From Selaginella moellendorffii (lineage: Eukaryota; Streptophyta; Lycopodiopsida; Selaginellales; Selaginellaceae), in NCBI RefSeq assembly GCF_000143415.4, contig NW_003314346.1:490929-554928 (forward strand): a stretch of 64,000 nt of DNA, given 5' to 3'. A model generated the notes under the pieces. The model did no database searches, was not told the origin of the DNA, and saw nothing but the letters and a program-made list of their open reading frames with translations. Positions 1 to 9,713 of the stretch are shown here, one piece after another (position 1 is the stretch's first letter; each line of letters opens with the position of its first letter). Made by a program: the position numbers and the translations under genes.

Positions 1-77
1 CGAGAAGTTCAATTTGGCACTGACGACGACATCACAATCAACATGTCCATTGGCACAACAGAGACACATTTAGATAG

Positions 78-300
78 AGATCACCACCTCCACCACCATC
101 ACCTCCACCATCACCACCTCCACCACCGCCATCGCCACCTCCACCACCTCCATCACCACCTCCACCACCTCCATCGCCACCGCCACCACCACCATTGCCA
201 CCACCACTACCACTATTGCCTCTGCCCCCGCCGCCACCGCCACCACCACCATTGCCACCACCACTGCCACTATTGCCTCTGCCCCCGCCACCACCGGCAC
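78..300 (+). repeat. CCA-type trinucleotide repeat coding for polyproline
   Basis: An imperfect (CCA/CCT/CCG)n tract. In the frame shared with the ParB-like exon it reads proline with scattered S, L and R; the other forward frame reads histidine-rich. Slippage here would change the length of the proline tail. Confidence 0.85.
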
Positions 301-2287
301 CAGCACCAACGCAAATCCCTGAAGTTGGGCAATCTAGTGGTGTTCACGATAGGGAGCCTGAGGAACAGCCTGGAGCTGAAAGAGTTGCAGACCTTCCTGA
401 CAACGTGGTGGACAAGCGCTTCCAAGAGACTGTTATGCGGACAAGGGACAAAGCAGTTCACCAAACACTTGAGGCGCTCAAGTGGCCAGGCCCTTGTGAC
501 TTGATCAGAGAAATCCCCCTTTGCCGTTTGCAGCAGACGAACCTTGTCCGCACAGCATCCAAGTATGTCAACCCGGATATATACAGCTTGTTCAAACAGA
601 ATGGCCTTGCAACAAATATCGGTATGTTTCTAGTCTCTTTTTGCAAGCCAGGAACAACGGAGATCATTACTGTCACACCCGAGATTGTGAATAGCTGGGA
701 TCCTATTTGGAGGAGGAAGTCCCTAGAATTTGATGACATGCTTATCAGACATCCTAAGACTCGACAGCTTGCGGGGACAATGTTCCAAATTATTGACGGT
801 AACCACCGATATGGAGCTTGGATGAAGTGTATCGACGATCATTTTCGCGATGATCCTGTCTACCATATCAACGTTCCAGTCGGCCATGTCTACGCGAGGG
901 GACCTTTGGATGTCAACAGACTTATCTTGGCCTGCCAAAAGATCAATGCGTAAGTTTTATAATTTTACCTCTAACTCCACTTTAACTTATTTTGTTGTGT
1001 TTAAATGTAGGCTTGGGCAGTTCGCTGTTCAAAAACAAAATCTTGTCCATGACATCGAGCAACTTCGATTTTTGGCAGACTTGAGTGAGGATGACATCCG
1101 CCAACATTATGGTGATGATCTCGCAACACTTGTTCGGCACTCACGCACTCGAAATGACGGTACAACTTGGTTCAACAACCCAATCAGTTTTATGCTCGCT
1201 GTGTGGTGTAAGGTATGTCTTTCCCTTTTATTTTATAAAAGCCTCTTTTAATTATTTTTGTTTTTAGCCTTTGGTGAAGGTCAAGCAGGATGCTTACGAA
1301 CTTGCATATCCGGAGAAGAGTCGGGAAGAGCTCTCAGCTGAGTTTGTACAAATTGAGCACAAAATTCAGCATGCAAAGTCCTCAAAGTTGAAGAAACTAG
1401 TATGCATTGCAGACAATCGCAGGCCGAAGGAGTGGCTAGAGACTATAGCCGAAATTTCTTCTCATGAATGTAAGTTTTTTATCACACTTCATTTTTCTTA
1501 ATTATGCATATGTTACTTTTGCAGTGAACAAAACTCCAGATGACATGATTTACAATATCGCAAAATCGAAGCTTCCATATAAGCAACAGATAGAGACTCT
1601 GGAGTTCCTCAATGTCTGCTTAATGAACAGAGAGAAAGGACTGCCAGAACTATTTGAGAACATGATGAGAAGGGCTGTCTACATCACGCAAACTATAAAT
1701 GAAGGTGAGAAGTTCTTGGCACCACACATTGGTGACGATCCAGATGGCACATTCATGTCTTTCAACACCTACATCAACACGTCATTGGAAGGGATCGAAG
1801 AGGGGTGGCTGTCAGAGAAGTCTATAATCACAACAACTTATGATTGCCAACATGGTCAACCTTATTTCATACGACGTGCAGCTTATAGGTATAATATGAT
1901 TTCTAAGACTGTTTTTTAATATATATTGTTTACAGGTATCTTCGATATAGAGGCATGCCATTTGAGGCACCAGTTTGCACTCGACTTGTTGCAAAGGGTG
2001 TAAGAGATGGAGGAATGTATCCAACAATGTTTGCGAGAGTTCCGAAGGCACGGAAGATAGAATGCCCTTGGGAGTTGGAACTCCTAGGGAAGGAGACCTC
2101 TACACTAGATCGCGAGGAAATTATCAATGCTAGCAACGATGGCAATGCAAGTGACGATGGAGACGAGGATGAGGAAGCTCCAGATCAAGTTCATGTTCCA
2201 CCACCAGACAGTCAGGAACAGGCTCCAATTCAACCATCAAACAACCAAGATCCGGATCAGGTTTTACCAGTAAATAACGATGATTAA
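195..2287 (+). CDS. ParB-like (ParB/Srx fold) proline-rich protein, 5 exons
   Basis: Exons by splice motif and frame: 195-949, 1011-1212, 1268-1469, 1525-1888, 1936-2287, giving about 624 residues; introns are 47-61 bp, GT-AG. Residues 1-40 are almost pure proline. The region around residues 100-250 looks like a ParB-type domain: a loop preceding IIDGNHRYGAW near residues 199-209, where DGNHR matches the DG-x-R signature of ParB/sulfiredoxin-fold proteins. The C-terminus is acidic (DDGDEDEEA). ParB N-domains bind or hydrolyse nucleotides or act as nucleases; in phages and bacteria they are often fused to DNA methylases, and a methylase follows here. The 5' end is uncertain: the proline frame stays open from base 78, after a stop at 75-77, so an upstream exon spliced at AG 76-77 is possible. 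The frame ends at TAA 2285-2287, which may be a nonsense change inside a longer gene. The exon chain is well supported; the ParB call is moderate. Confidence 0.6.
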
Positions 2288-2373
2288 GTGGTTCACAGAA
2301 TATCACGTCGACCTCGAGGTAAGCAAAAGTGAATTTTACAAACTAAAGGTGGTAATACATGTTTTTTGCAGCA

Positions 2374-3583
2374 ATGACTGTTGGTAGTAATTTCATTCCA
2401 GCTCGACGAGATGCTCGTGAAGAGGAGTTGGAGGAACTCTCATCGACAACACGCCATATGACGGTATCATACTATTTATTACTTTTTTCATTCACTTAGC
2501 TCTTTTATAGGTCCGTCCTGTGTCCCCAATAACACAACGAGGCATTGTGGGTATCTTCATTGGCTCTTACAGTAGATTATTGACATCTTTCACGGAAGAC
2601 GACATCAACATGGATATACGCCGCCAGTTCAACCGTTGGTGCCAAAAGATACAAAGGCCCATGCTCCCAGTTGCGGACTTCATTCTCTTCGACTTTCCAG
2701 ATGGTCTTTCAGATATCGATGGGAAAGTTGAGGATTGGAACTTTCTCACACCTGACCACTTGCGCGATGCATTCCTATTGTCCGAAGCACTTATGCTCGA
2801 AGCTGGCCATGTCGTCTTCATCCTACCGAACGACCCCAACTGGATGTATGAGCTTATGACGTGTGCAGCAGAAGTTCATTTCAAGTCATTCTCTTCCGGG
2901 TGCATTATGGATCCTATTGGCGTTGATACGAGGGGCGTCCAAGGGAAGCCTGAAAAGGTAAGTATGTATTTTATATTTTTATCTAATTTCTAAACATTTT
3001 TATTTTCCAGGTTATGATGTGGACCTATCATGCCTTCTGCAGAAACACACATGATGGGTTTCGTGATAGTGAACGTGCAGCACGTGTTTTGCCTGGGTAC
3101 GACAGTTCCACTAACATCATACCCAACCTTGTGGATGAGCAGATCCGCAACACGTTTCCAGGGTACCGATTCCGAACTCCATCAGCAATGCAAGTCTTGC
3201 TTGAGCTCTATTGCCCACCAGATGGTATTGTGATTGATTGCACAGCAGGTAGTGGTTCTATGGTGGAGGCAGCACGTGACTCTGGTAGGTCGGTGTTTGC
3301 TATTGAAGAACATCATTTCTTCAAACGCCGGCTCAGAGGATTTCGTGAGTTGCCTTCAACCTCAAGGAGGTAAATTATGTTTTATTAAAATTTCAATATA
3401 TATTTCATTCTATTTTATAGATCACAGTCACCTGGAGTTTCTAGAATTGGAGGCTTTCAAAGTCTCCCTAACTATGCAGAAGCCATGGCTCAACATATGC
3501 AAGGTGAATCTTCCCCACAATACCACTATAGGAGGAAGTATAAAAGAAATCATTATGTTGATGATGAGGCAGAAGAAAGTTAA
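2374..3583 (+). CDS. Beta-class DNA N6-adenine/N4-cytosine methyltransferase-like protein
   Basis: Exons 2374-2463, 2511-2957, 3011-3369 and 3421-3583 join in phase to about 352 residues. The order of motifs is that of the N6_N4_Mtase family (beta class). A substrate-site motif comes first: ADFILFDFPDG, with DFPD at residues 91-94 where active enzymes have DPPY. Then a strand VVFILPND. At the C-terminal end comes the AdoMet-binding motif IVIDCTAGSGSMVEAA (D255 to G261) followed by GRSVFAIEE, the usual acidic AdoMet ribose-contact strand. The tail is basic and then acidic. The expected activity is methyl transfer to adenine or cytosine in DNA, but the changed DPPY makes catalysis doubtful. ATG 2374 is used as start because an in-frame TAA lies upstream. 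A canonical intron (2319-2371) would join this exon in phase to the ParB-like frame, so it may be the second half of one gene. Transposon, viral or bacterial origin followed by intron gain is inference. Confidence 0.7.
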
Positions 3584-3624
3584 TTGCATCCTTACATAAA
3601 ATGGAAAGCTTGTTATATGTTAGA

Positions 3625-3680
3625 TGTCAGTGAAAGTGTCAGATGTCAGTAAAATTGTCAGATGTCAGTGTCAGTGTCAG
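3625..3680 (+). repeat. TGTCAG hexamer cluster
   Basis: Eight copies of TGTCAG occur in 56 bases just after the methyltransferase stop; the last three are directly contiguous (3663-3680). The reverse complement CTGACA recurs in the 46-bp repeats at 4528-4665. The rest of 3584-3892 is AT-rich with nothing recognisable. Confidence 0.8.
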
Positions 3681-3892
3681 ATACCATAATTATAGATTAT
3701 CATTCTCACCTGTCACCATCACTTTGTAGCGTTTGTGTGTTGCCATCTCCTCCTTCAACATTTTGTAAACAATTGTATGTGATATGATAGCACCTTCTAG
3801 AACAAGGTATGTTACCTACAACTAATATCATTTTATTATATTTTTTCTTTTAATAGTGACAATACTATAGTATAGTAAAGTAATTCTAGATC

Positions 3893-4474
3893 TTACATTC
3901 CACTATAGGGTGGCCTAAAAACCCCATATTTTGCACTAGCCAATGCAGTGTTTCCCAAGGGGATGTTGTTCCTCACCATGAAGCGATAGTGGGTATGTGT
4001 CTGTAACTCATTCTTGAATCTATTGTACATCCACATGTGCACATTTTCCAGACCTGCCGTTGGGCAATTCTTACAATGCTCAAGAAAAGTTTGTAAACCC
4101 ATAGAGCCATTTGTCTTGTCCAAGAAAAAGTAGCATATTGGACACCGAATGTAATAGCGTTCTGTGCTTTCAAGTAGTCCTGCCATGTCAGGAGCAAGAT
4201 CTTGCAAAAACATGTGGCATTGCTCTTGAAGCGCTAAAGGCAATCCCTCTCTAGTAGCAAGATCCGGAATTTCACATATAGGGAGCTCTAATTCAGCTTC
4301 ACTAGAGCCCTCAGTAGAAAAAGGATTGTTACGTAGAGGTGAAGGTGGAATGTTGGTAGAACTTGGGGATGGAGGTGGAGATTGATATGAAATGCTAGGG
4401 GGCCAAGTATGATTAGCAATGGGTCTCCTTTGAGCCATTTCAATATAAACTTCTAAGGAGCTCAAGGAGAACAA
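3893..4474 (-). CDS. Uncharacterised protein with a C/H zinc-ligand cluster
   Basis: A single open frame of 193 codons; a second ATG 12 codons in (MAQRRP) could be the true start. The N-terminal third is rich in proline and serine (SPPPSPSSTNIPPSPL). In the middle, CPIC followed about 19 residues on by EHCKNC gives a CxxC-x(n)-H-C-x2-C spacing suited to zinc binding. No family is recognised. It lies between the TGTCAG cluster and the 46-bp repeats, facing the methyltransferase, so it may belong to the same mobile or selfish unit; that is inference. No intron is needed to keep the frame open. Confidence 0.45.
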   Translation of the reverse strand: MFSLSSLEVYIEMAQRRPIANHTWPPSISYQSPPPSPSSTNIPPSPLRNNPFSTEGSSEAELELPICEIPDLATREGLPLALQEQCHMFLQDLAPDMAGLLESTERYYIRCPICYFFLDKTNGSMGLQTFLEHCKNCPTAGLENVHMWMYNRFKNELQTHTHYRFMVRNNIPLGNTALASAKYGVFRPPYSGM

Positions 4475-4527
4475 AAAACCTACAATGACTATAACTTTTC
4501 TAGATAGTTTATATACTAAGTTTTAGT

Positions 4528-4665
4528 CTTGGGAATGCGGTTTATTTATTATGACACTGACAATACTCAGATTCTTGGGAACGAGGTTTATTTATTATGA
4601 CACTGACAATACTCAGATTCTTGGGAATGAGGTTTATTTATTATGACACTGACAATACTCAGATT
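4528..4665 (+). repeat. Three tandem copies of a 46-bp unit
   Basis: Units start at 4528, 4574 and 4620, each beginning CTTGGGAA and containing GACACTGACAATACTCAG. They differ at only one or two bases. A truncated fourth copy (AATGTCAGTCTTGGAAATG) follows at about 4671. Confidence 0.9.
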
Positions 4666-5700
4666 CTTTAAATGTCAGTCTTGGAAATGGGGCTTCATAA
4701 TCATAGCTTTCTTGTAAACATAAGAGCTTCTAGAATTTTAGATTATCGTGTATACACATGCTCTATCATTATGATGAATCCTACTTTGCTACACATATAC
4801 ACATGCCAAATGTCTACGGAAATAAATTGCAAGGAAATATAGACCACATTATAGTGGTAGAGCACGTTGGCACGCTACCATTCTCTCATGTGAGATTGCC
4901 TTTTAGTCTTGGAAATGTAGATAAAGTTGATTCTTTGATGTCATATTACTTTTGAGTCTTTCGAAAGATTTTGATTTCTTTTATCATTATTTACAAACAA
5001 TTCCCAAAAACTTTTAATGAGGATTCACTGCAAAATATACCTTGGTCTTATCATATGAGAGGATTGCGATATAGGCAAGCAATAGAGTTTTTAATATGAA
5101 TTAATATGTAAATTACAAATGTCATGGAAAGTTTTATGGAGTAGATTTCTTGGCGCTTTCCGCTGTGCTGTTCATTTCTTCATTTCTCTTGCTCTGGACT
5201 GTTGTTTCAGAAGTAACAGGAGCATTTTTATCAATCGTGATAGTGGTCTCCACATTCCCAGATGGGTAATAAGGACCAGGAGTGTAATATGGAGATTGTG
5301 GTAGTGAAATAAAATTAACATTCTCACATTCCTTTGCACTACAACTCTTACTCACAGATCTTGTATTTTCCTTGCTTCCCATCTTCTCAAGAACCCTAAA
5401 AACTCTTTTGAATGAAGGAATAGTATCTACAGCTGTAAAAGTATTCAAAATATTAAGTAGTCAAATCAAATATGACAGCTGTAACAGTTGTCATAATAAA
5501 ATAATATAGTTTTATAAAAGATAGGTTCTCATGAACTTTGTCTTTTTTAAACAATTCAATCTTATAGAAACTTTTAACTTAGATATTTACGTATTTTAAT
5601 ATTTTAAAGTTTGCTAGAACCTTCATTTGTTCAATTTAGATCTCCTTTGTAATATTTCTTATTGACTATGTTGACTTGAGTTGACTTGTGTTGAATTGAG
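4666..5700. other. AT-rich intergenic DNA with one weak ORF
   Basis: No recognised gene. A 104-codon minus-strand frame at 5134-5448 (Ser/Thr/Pro-rich, no motif) is open but unsupported. Near 5665-5725 a run of TTGACT/TTGAGCTCAA words forms short palindromes (TTGAGCTCAA is self-complementary). Confidence 0.4.
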
Positions 5701-8142
5701 CTCAACTCATGAGCTCAACTCAATTTTGGACCATCCCCGCCGCTAGCAACCGTGATGCCATAGAGAGTCTAAAATATGGAATTGTCCATGTTAGACTATA
5801 TGGTAATTGGAAAGCTTGCAAAAAGGGAGGCCTTAGCAAACTAAGGGACAAAGTTCCTTCAAGGTTCCCAAAGATGATTCTAGGTAGCTTAGTACCTAGA
5901 AAGGCCAAGCGTAAATGGTTCAAGGAATGCGCGAAATCAGAGTGGCGCAGTAGAAGCGTGGTCTTGAAGCTTGCCATGAGGCAAGGCTATCAAGGTTGGG
6001 GAAGTAGTTCCCGAGTGTTCAAAGAGAGGGCTTTGAACAAAAGTCGATGATCAAGGGCTTTCACGCTTGTGCAAGAACTATGTTACAATGGTCGGAGGAC
6101 TTGCCAAAGCGAGATTGGCAAGTCAGAGGAACAAATGCCCTAGTTGAAGGTGATAACTTCAAAAAGGGTGGGCCATGGGGCCAAGCATGGAGGAGTCCAT
6201 GCATGATCACAGACTTGTCAAGTGAGAGGACTTGGCAGTGTGGAGGAACTAGGTTCCTAAGCTGTGATCTATACCGCGCTTTGAGTACAAGTTGGTGCAC
6301 CAGCGTGGGGAGTCACGCCAGGCATCCTGGGTGATGCCATCCGTAGATGCATATACGGAGGTTGGGTTCGAGTCCTGACCCTCTAGTGCTTGGGTTCGAG
6401 TCCCAACTCACTAGGGCGTGGTGATGGTTTGGAATATGAGGACACTCATTTTTCGGTGGTCATGGACTCTCAGTGTGGAGACTGGTTTGGGCACACCGCC
6501 AAGCGAGGGATGCCTCGGAGTCGTGATACACGGTTAAATTGTTTAGAGTGAAAGCTCGGCATATCTAACTTGAACACTTTGGTGCAAAAGGCACCAAGAA
6601 CGTGGTGAATGAGATGGGGACACCCAGTCTCAGTTGCTATGGATCCTTGGCCGGAAGGGCTAGCTTGGGCGCACCGCCAAGTGTGGGGGATGCCCCCAGG
6701 GTCATAGTCAACAACTTAGTAAGGCCTGGAAGACCTAATTCCTATTGGTAGACCTATTAAGGGGTCAAGATGAGATCACTAGGTGATCTTATGGCTAAAC
6801 AAGGACAAGGTCTTTGTTTGGGTTAAGGAATATGATTCCTAGTTTAAAGTGTTGATTTGAACTATTGATAAAGGTGTGGCTTGGTCAAGGTGATTAAGTG
6901 GGAAAGACACCTAAGGGAAATGAACTACTACAATACAATGGTATTATGAGTTCAAGAAAATAGTCTCCAGAAACAGGCCCATGGGTGGGTCACAAGGTTG
7001 GGCTAGGAAGAGAGCCTAGAACAGTTGGGGAGACTTACTAGGGGTGAACACCCTAGTCTGGGCAAAGCAGATCCTTTGCTATGTAACCAAAAGAATACTT
7101 CCAGGAGGGAGGTAATGATCCTATGTTGCTTGGTGCAACAATCCAAGGATAGGAGCAAAAGACGAGTGCCCAAGATAGGGCCGTGGAATCCATTGGAAAG
7201 AATCCAAGTGGCAAAGTTAGCCAAGGAACACTAATGTGTTTGATGCTAACGGATTGCGGAAAAAGAAGTGGACTTCCAAGGATGGATTCCCAAGTGCTCC
7301 AATTTGGCAAAGGAAAGGCTCCAAGTGAGGGAGCAACTAAGGAGCCAAAAGATAGGGCTGTGGACAACCCTAGCGCAAATAATGATAAATGGAACGTAAT
7401 GCCAATGGTGGCATAAAAATAGAAAAGAGGATGAGGGTGCCCTCGAGTAGAGAACTTCCTAGGAGGGGAAGTGGAGTTGCACAAAAAGTGCAAGGCAAGG
7501 TGTCGGAGACACCTGGGAAATTGACTTCAAGAAGTCAAAAGTAAATGTTCCAAAGTGCAAAGGTAGATCAATGGAATCTGTGACTACTCAAGAATGAGTA
7601 GTGGAATTGAGTTAGAGAGGGTGTCTCTAACGGGTTTAGCGAGAACTAAACCAATAAAAAGGAGCAACCCACCCCAAGTGGTCAAGTGAGTCTCTAAGTT
7701 GGAGAGACTATACTCCTTAGAGGATAGGCAAGGCATGGTGAGCCTTTGGTGTCAAACCATTGATGAATATGGAGAAGGCATGGTGAGCCTTCAATGTCAA
7801 ACCATTGATAAACATTGGCTAGGTGCCAAGGATGGAAATGGTAACACATGCGGGTGTTACTTTATAAAATGGTTTACCGTTCGATGAGGACATCGAACTT
7901 CGTCTATGGGTGGTGGAGTTGTGAGACACAAAATCCCTAGGCCCCAAAGTGGAGCTGGAAAGGGTGCCACGTGGTAGTGGCCGAAGTGAAAGCCAAACAA
8001 GTGTAACACGTTTGGACTAAAAGCTCTGACTTGGAAGGTCGAGAGCAGGAGTGGAACTCCCAACAAAGTGCTCAAGGAGCGAGCACGAAGCAAGCAATAA
8101 GCAAGGCTCCAAAAAGGGACCCAAAAAGGACCAACACATGAC
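5701..8142. other. Non-coding retroelement-like sequence
   Basis: No protein family is recognised in either strand; the short ORFs here (for example 5709-6050 plus) have no motif. Two imperfect copies of a segment containing GGGC(A/G)CACCGCCAAG lie at about 6490 and 6668. GGTTCGAGTCC, which resembles a tRNA B-box, occurs twice 28 bases apart (6365-6375 and 6393-6403). The stretch resembles the internal or LTR part of a large non-autonomous LTR element, judged from its juxtaposition with the LTR-like piece at 8.1-9.7 kb; this is inference. Confidence 0.35.
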
Positions 8143-8725
8143 ATGTGGAAGTGTCCGAGATGGAGTCCGAGACGGACCCTAGTTGGAGTCCGAGATGGAC
8201 CCGAAGTGGAGTCCAATATGGAGTCCGAAGTGGAGTCCGAGATGGAGTCCGAGAGGGACCCAAAGTGGAGTCCAAGGTGGACCAAGACGGAGTCCGAGAT
8301 GGACCCGAGATGGAGTCCGATATGGACCCGAGATGGAGTCTGAGATGGACCCGAGATGGAGTCCGAGATGGAGTCCGAGGTGGACCAAGACGGAGTCCGA
8401 GATGGACCCGAGATGGAGCCCGAGATGGACCAAGACAGAGTCCGAGGTGGAGTCCGAGATGGAGTCCAAGATGAACCGAGACGGAGCCCGAGATGGAGTC
8501 CGAGAAGGACCCGAGATGGAGTCCAAGGTCGAGACCGAGACCGGGACCGAGACCGGGACCGAGACCGAGACCGAGACCGGGACCGAGACCGGGACCGAGA
8601 CCGAGACCTAGACCGAGACCGGGACCGAGACCGGGACCGAGACCGAGGCCAAGGCTGAGACCGAGCCCGAGTCTGAGTCTGAGTCCGAGTCCGAGTCCGA
8701 GTCCGAGTCTGAGTTCGAGTCTGAG
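8143..8725 (+). repeat. GAGTCCGA / GACCGGGACCGA minisatellite
   Basis: About 580 bases of degenerate short repeats. The first part (8143-8525) is built from GAGTCCGAGATGGACC-like words; 8526-8665 is nearly pure GACCGAGACCGG 12-mers; the end returns to GAGTCCGA. All frames on both strands are therefore open and read as RD, SR or ME/SE dipeptide-like runs. A reverse-complement relative lies at 11835-12115. Confidence 0.9.
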
Positions 8726-8795
8726 AGGGTGAAAGCCCAAAGCGTTCGTCTCCCAAACCCTGGGGGGTTTGGTGAGCTCCAAAAGTATAGTAGGG
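8726..8795 (+). repeat. Inverted repeat arm (left), LTR-like
   Basis: The segment starting GGGTGAAAGCCCAAAGCG and ending TCCAAAAGTATAGTAGGG matches the reverse complement of 11753-11828, with a few changes and an expanded C-run in the other copy. Both copies sit directly beside a GAGTCCGA minisatellite, so they appear to be the same LTR family in opposite orientations. Confidence 0.8.
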
Positions 8796-9713
8796 GGAGG
8801 ACTACAGTGGAGCCAGTTTGGCCAGGAAAGGCCAGTTTGGCCCAGGAAGGCCAGACCCAGTGTTGGGTGATGAACTGACCACTGGGAAGTCCAAGACTAG
8901 AGTGAATACAGACCGACAGGCGGGGTAGCTTGGTGAAGTGTTCAAGAGCCGGCTCTAGTTCCCCCGGGAGATCGACTGGCCAATGCTCCCAGTCCAAGTG
9001 TGGGTGACACTACCTACTTGGATACCAGGCGTGGCTCAACGGAACCTCGCTCTAAGCCCATGGCTAGAGCACCTAAAGGCGAAAGGTGGGGAGAGTACCC
9101 AGGTGGCTCGCGTAAGGCCATGGTGTTCCGAAATGTTGTCCCAAAGGCCCAGACTGTGGAAAGGAAGAGGAGCAATCCTCTGGGGCAGTGACCAAGGACA
9201 CAGTCGTGTGGCGAGGAAGTCCCAGAGGACCGTGGGACTTAGTGGTCAGGTCGGTGGGCCTCGATCCAGTGGTAGTGGTGGTGAACACGGCCGTGGGCAG
9301 AAAGGGACTTGGTGGGGACCAGAAAAGGGATATTGGGGAAGGCTATTCCCCATGTCTGCGGGCATCCTAAAGATGCTAAGGAGTGGATCTGGAATGATCA
9401 CTCATGGACGGATGGTCCAGTCCTTGAGAGATGGGATTTTGATGCAGGTGGGGTTAGACCACCGGTATGACCAAGGTAAAGGGGCATGGCCTTAGCGTAA
9501 TGGGCTGGTATGTCGGTGGTACCTTGGGGTGTCAGTCTTAGGACCGGACACGTGGAGCACTTGGACTAAGTGCAAGGGATGAGTGGCATGGATGCCATTC
9601 TCAGGGCTAGCAAGTCCCAAGTCCTGAATTGGACTTAAGGAGGTGGTGAGTGAGACCCCTCCAAGTGGTCGAAGGTGTGGTTAAGTGACTAAAGTAGAAT
9701 GGAAAAATTAGTC
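8796..9713. other. Putative remainder of a plus-oriented LTR
   Basis: No coding sequence recognised. The stretch ends near GTCGCTTACA (about 9711-9720), similar to the end of the opposite LTR-like piece (GTGGCTTACA read on the minus strand at about 11062-11071). The reverse-strand gag remnant begins right after it. Confidence 0.35.

Noticed and set aside
43-504. Histidine-rich 153-codon forward frame
   Set aside because: It is the +1 reading of the CCA repeat; the ParB-like exon continues in the proline frame.
2270-2297. A 28-bp or 37-bp mini-intron removing TAA 2285
   Set aside because: Too short to splice, and removing it puts the next exon out of frame (CAA TGA).
3600-4700. CRISPR-like array from the regularly repeated motifs
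   Set aside because: The 46-bp units are plain tandem repeats without unique spacers, in a eukaryotic genome.
5134-5448. 104-codon minus frame
   Set aside because: No recognisable domain; kept only as a note in the intergenic entry.
6361-6410. tRNA gene
   Set aside because: Only B-box-like words; no cloverleaf or acceptor stem could be drawn.
7857-8756. 299-codon minus frame resembling an SR-splicing factor (RSRSRS run)
   Set aside because: It is the reverse reading of the GACCGAGACCGG minisatellite; all six frames are open there and no RRM is attached.
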